Shown piece by piece: positions 58,913 through 64,000 of a stretch of DNA of 64,000 nucleotides (the first letter of the stretch is position 1; each line of letters opens with the position of its first letter). Source of the stretch: Thermogemmatispora onikobensis (GTDB lineage: Bacteria; Chloroflexota; Ktedonobacteria; Ktedonobacterales; Ktedonobacteraceae); contig NZ_BDGT01000004.1 of assembly GCF_001748285.1 (NCBI RefSeq), positions 94,118-158,117 of the forward strand, in the 5' to 3' direction. A program made the translations under genes and the position numbers. A model generated the notes under the pieces. It had not been told where the DNA came from and did no database searches. It saw only the letters and a program-made list of their open reading frames with translations.

Positions 58913-60349
58913 CTAGAGGGCCTCACTGGCCTGGCGCAGCTCGCTCGCTTGAGCAAGGATCTCGCGCGCCTCGTCGGGTCGCCCCATCTCCTGGTAAATC
59001 CGAGCCAGGGTCTCATAGGCCAGCACCAGCGAGGGGTCCAGCGCTATAGCCTGTCGGGCCATCTCAACCGCCTCGTTGTAGCGTTTGACCTCGCGATAAG
59101 CCTCAGCGAGGGCGTTATAATAGTCGGCATTGAGCGGATCGGACTCGATGGCGTTCTCGTAGTTTTCGATGGCCTCCTGATAGCGTCCGAGGGCGTCGTA
59201 GGCGGTAGCAAGCTGATAGTACCCCTCTGCATCGTCTTCGAAACGCTGGAGAAGCTGGTTGGCAGCCGCGATGGCTTCCTCATGGCGGCCTAGAGCGTTG
59301 TAGGCATCGGCCAGGCCGGCATAGGCCGCAGCCAGCTCTTCTTCCTGAAGCCCATCGGCAGCAGCGATCAGCTCCTGATAGGCGCTGACAGCCTCCTCAT
59401 AGCGCTCAGCTTCCATACAGGTCTCCGCCAGGCCAAAGCGGGCGCTCTGAAGAAGGGGATCAAGCTCCAGGGCCCGACGATAGGCCTGCAGCGAGACCTC
59501 GGTCTGTTCTTGCAGGGAGCGCCAGTACGCGAGGCGTTCCCAGGCATTGGCATCCTCTGGGGCCAGGCTCACAATACGTTCATAGGTCTGGGCCGCTTGA
59601 TCACGCTCGCCCATCTGTTCATAGACCTGGGCCAGCACATCATACGCAGCCCGATCATCAGGGGCCAGGGCCAACATCTGGTTAGCGACCGAGAGAGCCT
59701 CATCGTAGCGCCGCATGTCGAGGGAGATGGAAGCCAGCTCGGCGTAGCGCGCGGGATCAGCAGGGTTCTCATCGATCTCGGCCTCCTGAGCCATAAGTCG
59801 GCGCAGCTGATCATTGATGCGCTCACGCACATCGCGTAGGTTCGTGGAGGCCATCGGATGATCGGGATTGAGGATGAGCGCCTGCCGATAGGCCTGGACC
59901 GCATCCTGATAGAGGTTTTGGAGACGATAGGCATCGCCCAGGCAGACGTACAGCTCGTCGTTCTCAGGATCGATCTCCAGCCCCTGCTGGAAGGTTTCGA
60001 TAGCCTCCTCATAGAGACCGAGCTCGCTATAGAGATGGCCCAGGTTAATATAAGCCTCGATCAGACCAGGATCAAGATCGATGGCGCGTCGATAGCCGGC
60101 GATGGCCAGCTCTCGATCGCCCAGATATTGCTGAGCTAAAGCGAGATTGTAACGCGAGCGGGCACTGTCGGGATTGGCAACCACCGCGCGCTCAAAGGCG
60201 GCCACCGCCTGCTCATAGTCGCCAGCGCGTGCCGCCTCGTTGCCGCGATCGGTCCACTCCTGCTCCTCACGGCGGCGAGCATCAGCCACGCCATTCTGAG
60301 CAGCGGTCGCCGACTCAGCAGCCTCTTCTCTTTGCGGAATGTCTTCCAT
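58913..60349 (-). CDS. Tetratricopeptide repeat protein
   Basis: 478 residues with no signal peptide or membrane helix. After an acidic N-terminus of about 25 residues, nearly the whole chain is TPR repeats of 34 residues (for example NLGHLYSELGLYEEAIETFQ, ATAYDALGRYQEAIENYENA), about 12 in all. A small break occurs near 170-195. It should act as a scaffold for protein-protein contacts. AAGGG lies 9 bases before the ATG. The partner is unknown. Confidence 0.9.
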   Translation of the reverse strand: MEDIPQREEAAESATAAQNGVADARRREEQEWTDRGNEAARAGDYEQAVAAFERAVVANPDSARSRYNLALAQQYLGDRELAIAGYRRAIDLDPGLIEAYINLGHLYSELGLYEEAIETFQQGLEIDPENDELYVCLGDAYRLQNLYQDAVQAYRQALILNPDHPMASTNLRDVRERINDQLRRLMAQEAEIDENPADPARYAELASISLDMRRYDEALSVANQMLALAPDDRAAYDVLAQVYEQMGERDQAAQTYERIVSLAPEDANAWERLAYWRSLQEQTEVSLQAYRRALELDPLLQSARFGLAETCMEAERYEEAVSAYQELIAAADGLQEEELAAAYAGLADAYNALGRHEEAIAAANQLLQRFEDDAEGYYQLATAYDALGRYQEAIENYENAIESDPLNADYYNALAEAYREVKRYNEAVEMARQAIALDPSLVLAYETLARIYQEMGRPDEAREILAQASELRQASEAL

Positions 60350-60903
60350 CAGTAGCTACCCTTCTTGATTGCTCATCAGAGCGTGCTTGACTAACAGTGG
60401 TCAACGGCGTAAAGCTCTACGCAACAGCACGTCCCGGCCTAGTATAACATGCCGTCAGAGCTTCTTCTAGTCTGTTCTTGCTGGTCCGGCGAGGGGCAGA
60501 AAGTCCCGGCCAGGGAAGCAGGATACAGGGGAGGGGGCCGAAGCGAAGGAGGAGAGAGATCGAGGCTGCCAGAGAGAGCAGACCGGTTCCCCTGGTCGAT
60601 GAAGGGGCCCGGTCAGCGAGATCGGTTCCTCACCGGCCCCGGGGAGAGCAACACTGCTCCTCCGTGATATCGGCGGTCCCTACAGCCAAGCGGGTCGGCC
60701 TGCTCTGTGGCAGATCATTCTTCAGGACAAGTAGCCGAGGACAGCTGGCATGAGCTGTCCTGTGAATCAGCGTCGTGCAAGACAGGAGGGAGAGCAAGGC
60801 GTCGGTCCAGCTCTCCCCAGGCACAAACAAGAGTTCCTACAGGATTCGCTCACCAACCACCGCCCGCCCCAGGCGATAATCGCTACGGCCAGCGACCGCT
60901 CAC
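60350..60903. other. Intergenic region with a short perfect hairpin
   Basis: About 550 bases with no supported gene. AGGACAGCT, loop GGCATG, AGCTGTCCT (60738-60761) is a perfect 9-pair stem without a T-run, downstream of the GntR gene. It is a weak terminator or an operator candidate. Confidence 0.45.
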
Positions 60904-61647
60904 TCAGGACTTGGCGACACGCAATGTGACCATATATTCATAGCGCGATCCGGGATAGAAGACTTCGCTATAGGCGATAGGTGAGCCAGTTTGATCGAAA
61001 GTTGTGCAAGTGACGCGCAAACCGGGTTCGTCCGGGGGAATGCGAAGAAGCTCAGCCTCGCGCGCCGAGGGCAAGGCCGCCTTCACATTCTGCTCGGCAA
61101 TATAGGGGGTCAGGCCCTCCGAGGCCATCATACTATAGAGTGAGCCTTCACCCAGTTCTTTGGCCCGCTGATAGATGCCTGTCGCCCGCGGATATGGCAG
61201 ATAATCGACCTCATAAGCGATGGGCACCTCATCGGCAGTCCGTACACGCACCAGACGAATCGCCTGCTCCTCATCGAGCAGGCGCAGGCGCTCGCGCACC
61301 GTTTCAGAACCGCGCACCAGCTCGCTGACGAGCAGCAACCCACCCGGCTGCTTGCCACGGCGGCGGATATCCTCGCTCAGGCTGGTCAGCTCGCTGAGCG
61401 TCTGCTGCACGCGCGGCTCACAGACAAAAGTCCCTTTGCCATGTTGACGATACAACAGGCCCTCATGGACGAGTTCGGTCAGGGCCTGCCGCACCGTTGC
61501 GCGGCTGACGCGGTAGCGTGCCACCAGCTCCGGCTCGGATGGAATCGCCGTATGTGGGGCGAGATGCCCAGCGCGGATCTGCTGCTTGAGCACCTCTTTC
61601 AGCTGGTAATAGAGCGGCAGCGGATTCGAACGTTCCAACATTGGCAT
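60904..61647 (-). CDS. GntR family transcriptional regulator with UTRA domain (HutC subfamily)
   Basis: 247 residues. The winged-helix part (about 8-75) reads PLYYQLKEVLKQQIRAGHL, IPSEPELVARYRVSRATVRQ and ALTELVHEGLLYRQHGKGTF. The UTRA ligand domain (about 95-240) ends with PGLRVTCTTFDQTGSPIAYSE. Such proteins usually sense sugar phosphates or amino-acid derivatives. Neighbours (TPR, thioredoxin) do not reveal the target. GGGGGA lies upstream of the ATG. Confidence 0.92.
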   Translation of the reverse strand: MPMLERSNPLPLYYQLKEVLKQQIRAGHLAPHTAIPSEPELVARYRVSRATVRQALTELVHEGLLYRQHGKGTFVCEPRVQQTLSELTSLSEDIRRRGKQPGGLLLVSELVRGSETVRERLRLLDEEQAIRLVRVRTADEVPIAYEVDYLPYPRATGIYQRAKELGEGSLYSMMASEGLTPYIAEQNVKAALPSAREAELLRIPPDEPGLRVTCTTFDQTGSPIAYSEVFYPGSRYEYMVTLRVAKS

Positions 61648-61758
61648 AATATGCAGTCCCCCCTATGTCCAGACAACAGGATTCTACCTCTCAGGCAGTC
61701 AGGATGATGAGAAGAATATATCATAAAAGCCGAAAAGCGTCGAGAGGGGAACATACAT

Positions 61759-61816
61759 GGAGAAGTGCGAGTCAGACGGGCGGTTTTGGAAACAGCCTTC
61801 ATCGTCGCACTTCTCC
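61759..61816. repeat. 12-base inverted repeat between thioredoxin and GntR genes
   Basis: GGAGAAGTGCGA (61759-61770) and TCGCACTTCTCC (61805-61816) pair perfectly around a 34-base loop. It lies about 50 bases after the trxA stop. On the minus strand the T content beyond it is moderate (CTTTTCGGCTTTTA further on), so it may be a terminator or a regulatory site for GntR. Confidence 0.55.
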
Positions 61817-61863
61817 TTCGACACTGCCTCTTTCTTGCTCCTCTTACCCGCTTAGCAAGAGGA

Positions 61864-62211
61864 TCAGGCGACGCTGGCCTGAGCCAGGATGCGATCGATC
61901 TCGCTCTTCAGGCGCAGCGGATGAGGACCCACCAAGCGGGCAACCTCTCGACCGTCTTTAAAGACAATCAGCGTTGGGACGGCCTGGACGTACAGGCGCG
62001 AGGGTGTAATCGGGTTCTCGTCGATATCCATTTTAGCAAAGGCCAGCTTCCCCTGATATTCGTCGCTCAGCTTCTCATAGGTAGGAGCGAGGGCGCGACA
62101 GGGGGGACACCAGGTTGCCCAGAAATCGACGATCACCGGCGTCGGAGACTTGAGCACCCGCGCCTCGAAGTCGCTATCGCTGATATGGAACAGATTGGAA
62201 CGCTCAGCCAT
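61864..62211 (-). CDS. trxA: Thioredoxin
   Basis: 115 residues. VIVDFWATWCPPCRALAPTY has the redox site Cys35-Pro-Pro-Cys38, where the classical thioredoxin has CGPC. The cis-proline segment VQAVPTLIVFKDGREV is normal. It lacks a signal peptide, so it is cytoplasmic and reduces protein disulfides. The CPPC site may give a different redox potential. The ribosome binding site is weak. A tetranucleotide repeat tract lies about 35-65 bases upstream. Confidence 0.92.
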   Translation of the reverse strand: MAERSNLFHISDSDFEARVLKSPTPVIVDFWATWCPPCRALAPTYEKLSDEYQGKLAFAKMDIDENPITPSRLYVQAVPTLIVFKDGREVARLVGPHPLRLKSEIDRILAQASVA

Positions 62212-62245
62212 TCGCGTGACTCTCTTTCCCTGGAATAGAAATGGG

Positions 62246-62275
62246 TTTCTTTCTTTCTTTCTTCCTTCCTTCCTT
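62246..62275. repeat. TTTC/TTCC tetranucleotide repeat upstream of trxA
   Basis: Four TTTC units followed by three TTCC units. On the transcribed (minus) strand this is a GGAA/GAAA tract within the probable trxA leader. Such tracts can vary in copy number by slippage. Confidence 0.7.
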
Positions 62276-62648
62276 GCTCTTTGAGCTTTGAGGAAGCAAA
62301 GATAGCCTCAAAGGCTTTCAGTTAGGAAAACAATGGCAGCGCTGCCCTTATTCCAGAGAGCCAGGCCACCGTCTGATTATACTCAGCAGAGCGAGGCCCT
62401 CGCAATAGCGAGCGCCTTGATTGTGACAAGAGTCCTGTCGAAGGACCGGCTGAGCAGACTATGCTGCCCGCCTGGCGAGAAGGCCAAGCCAAGAGAGGAA
62501 GGATACTGACAAAGTCAGCTGATCGGCCTCTCCTCATTTCTCAGCCTTTGCCGGTTATCGATTGGCCAATCCGGCCCCTTGTTTCCCTCCGCAGCCAGGC
62601 GAGCCGAGCGTTTGCCAGGCCGTGTCTTGCCGGCGAGCTGCTTGCCCG
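62276..62648. other. Gap between the trxA leader and the BI-1 gene
   Basis: About 370 bases with no supported gene or clear terminator. The trxA promoter should lie here. Confidence 0.4.
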
Positions 62649-63407
62649 CTAGCGATTATCGCGGCTTCCTCCTTGCAGGATCATAAGGAAGCGCAGGATG
62701 TAGAGGAAGAGATTCATCACCGTCACAAAGATGGCGACGGTGAGCATGATGGCATTGGGCAAGGTGTCGGCCAGATACTTGGCGCGTTGTACATAGTAGA
62801 GGACATAGCCGCCGAAGATCGCGATGCCGACGACGGAGATCAGCAGGCCACCCAGACCCGTGCCAAAGAGGCCGGGCAAGAAGAGGCCGAGGATGCCCGC
62901 CACCAGCAAGAGAATCAGGCCGAAGAAGAGGTACTTCCCCAGACCTGAGAAGTCACGGCGTGTGGTCCAGGCATAGGCAGCCAGTCCCAATGAGGACAAG
63001 GCCGTAATCAAGAAAGCCTCTCCGAGAATATTCCCCATCCCGGCGCCGGTCAGTGCCATCACCAGGGGCGCCAGCGACATTCCTTCCAAGAAAGTGAACA
63101 GGTAGAGCAGGAAGAGGTTCAGCCCGTGGACGTTGATCGCCAGCTGCAGAATAAAGAGGACGATCAGGCCCCCAAAGGCAACCAGCAGATAGGCTCCAAA
63201 GCTGGCTACCTGAGCAAAGAAGGAGATACCGACAAAGGTACCGATACAGGCCACCAGGAAGGAGATGGCCAGCAATAGCATGACCTTGCTAACCAGGCTC
63301 CCCGCTCGTTCGTTGACGTAAGGAATCGTCTGATAGGGATAGGAGCCAAGCCAGTTATTGCGCTCTCCCCCCATACCAAACGGCGAATTATAGCGTGGAT
63401 TATACAT
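62649..63407 (-). CDS. Bax inhibitor-1 / YccA family membrane protein
   Basis: 252 residues. After a soluble Tyr/Asn-rich N-terminus of about 35 residues come seven hydrophobic helices. LYLFTFLEGMSLAPLV and FGGYVLYYVQRAKYLADTLP are the conserved BI-1 segments. Bacterial homologues are pH-sensitive calcium leak channels (YetJ) or FtsH-interacting proteins (YccA). GAGGTGAA lies before the ATG. Note that ftsH is in this window, but 30 kb away. Confidence 0.9.
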   Translation of the reverse strand: MYNPRYNSPFGMGGERNNWLGSYPYQTIPYVNERAGSLVSKVMLLLAISFLVACIGTFVGISFFAQVASFGAYLLVAFGGLIVLFILQLAINVHGLNLFLLYLFTFLEGMSLAPLVMALTGAGMGNILGEAFLITALSSLGLAAYAWTTRRDFSGLGKYLFFGLILLLVAGILGLFLPGLFGTGLGGLLISVVGIAIFGGYVLYYVQRAKYLADTLPNAIMLTVAIFVTVMNLFLYILRFLMILQGGSRDNR

Positions 63408-63658
63408 GCTTCACCTCACTCAGGGAAACAAGCTGCTTCCGCTGCCTCTCGGTTCCGCTATACTGTAATGAGCATCGGGTGCAGCCTCTCTGCAAGACGA
63501 CAGCCAGAGCCACTGTCGTTTCTTGCTTCCTCCCTCATCAAGAGATATTACGTAGTCGCGGGCCTGGGGTTGTACAGGCACCCCTTTGCGCTCGATCTTC
63601 TCCTTGGACTCGGCACGGTCCTCCTCTTCTAGAGAAGGAAACGCCCGGCAAGGCGGAT

Positions 63659-63868
63659 TTATTTCGAGGATTCACGCCTCTCTGCCGGGTGCTCGGCCTC
63701 TGTACTGGGCGGCTTGAAGGAGGATTCGGCGATATTGGTGATGTCGCAAGGTGGATGGTTACTATCGGCATGCCAATAGAAAGAGCTACCCAGGGGCTTG
63801 TAGAGAAGCCCCCCACAGCGGGGGCAGCGACGCAGCGTTTCGTTCTCCTGATCCTGACTCGTCGGCAT
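63659..63868 (-). CDS. Small zinc-ribbon-like protein
   Basis: 69 residues of unknown function. Cys15 and Cys18 (RRCPRCGG) with His33, His38 and Cys41 (YWHADSNHPPC) could bind one zinc ion. The C-terminus is Ser/Glu-rich. AAGGAG and a second purine run precede the ATG, which supports expression. No further gene is seen from 63869 to the end of the window. Confidence 0.6.
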   Translation of the reverse strand: MPTSQDQENETLRRCPRCGGLLYKPLGSSFYWHADSNHPPCDITNIAESSFKPPSTEAEHPAERRESSK

Positions 63869-64000
63869 AAATCCCTCACTCCTTCAGATCAGCGCGGCAT
63901 AGGAGCCTGAGAGCCCTACCTGATTGTGGAGGAGAGGAAGCAGGTAAGTAGCCGGGGAAAGCCAGCTGAAGCGCACCGATTCATTCCATCCATCGCGGTG

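Noticed and set aside
61600..61660. T-loop-like sequence (TTCGAATCC on the minus strand) suggesting a tRNA
   Set aside because: It lies inside the coding start of the GntR gene, and no acceptor or anticodon stems can be formed around it.

Overview
The window is about 64 kb of GC-rich DNA. Gene content points to a filamentous, cellulolytic, probably thermophilic member of the Ktedonobacteria (Chloroflexota), most like Thermogemmatispora. The pointers are CBM2-bearing GH48, GH9 and GH74 enzymes side by side, many sigma and sensor genes, long intergenic gaps and secreted proteins with Pro/Thr linkers. The genus is inferred from gene content, since no database search was possible. I see no rRNA, tRNA, CRISPR array, transposase or phage gene.

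Layout. (1) 0-4.1 kb: the end of an acyl-CoA dehydrogenase, small unknown proteins, comF and a lipoprotein. (2) 4.1-17 kb: a cellulase island with a GH48 cellobiohydrolase, a membrane-anchored beta-propeller protein, a GH9-CBM3-CBM2 endoglucanase on the other strand, a membrane-tethered HTH regulator and a GH74-CBM2 xyloglucanase. The GH48 and GH9 linker and CBM2 DNA form a nearly identical inverted repeat. Tandem LacI-type operator sequences precede GH48 and GH74. (3) 17-22.5 kb: a methyltransferase, then an OFA-family antiporter and a YdeP-type molybdopterin oxidoreductase behind a promoter and a structured leader. (4) 22.7-29.5 kb: a sugar-use locus with a GH5 glycosidase, two ABC permeases, a Tat lipoprotein sugar-binding protein and a LacI regulator with operator-like sites upstream. 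(5) 29.9-39.8 kb: thioesterase, ftsH, a CYTH protein, argJ-argD, a methyltransferase-like protein, an enoyl-CoA hydratase and holB. (6) 40.1-42.9 kb: an ECF sigma/anti-sigma pair with a large extracellular sensor region. (7) 43.1-50.8 kb: an acyl-CoA dehydrogenase, then a methionine-cycle cluster on the minus strand (mtnA, HD protein, PfkB kinase, ahcY, metK). metK sits behind a clear SAM-I riboswitch with its own terminator and promoter. (8) 51.1-58.7 kb: a second ECF sigma factor, a winged-helix protein, a histidine kinase and response regulator, leucyl aminopeptidase, moaD-moaE and a fused MNT-HEPN protein. (9) 58.9-64 kb: a TPR protein, a GntR/UTRA regulator, thioredoxin, a BI-1 membrane protein and a small zinc-ribbon protein.

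Working together. The secreted GH48, GH9 and GH74 enzymes make a near-complete crystalline-cellulose and xyloglucan attack. The GH5/ABC/LacI locus would import and process the released oligosaccharides, and LacI-like sites at GH48 and GH74 suggest a shared regulator. The MoCo genes moaD and moaE would serve enzymes such as the molybdopterin oxidoreductase. The methionine-cycle genes recycle SAM by-products under SAM feedback at metK.
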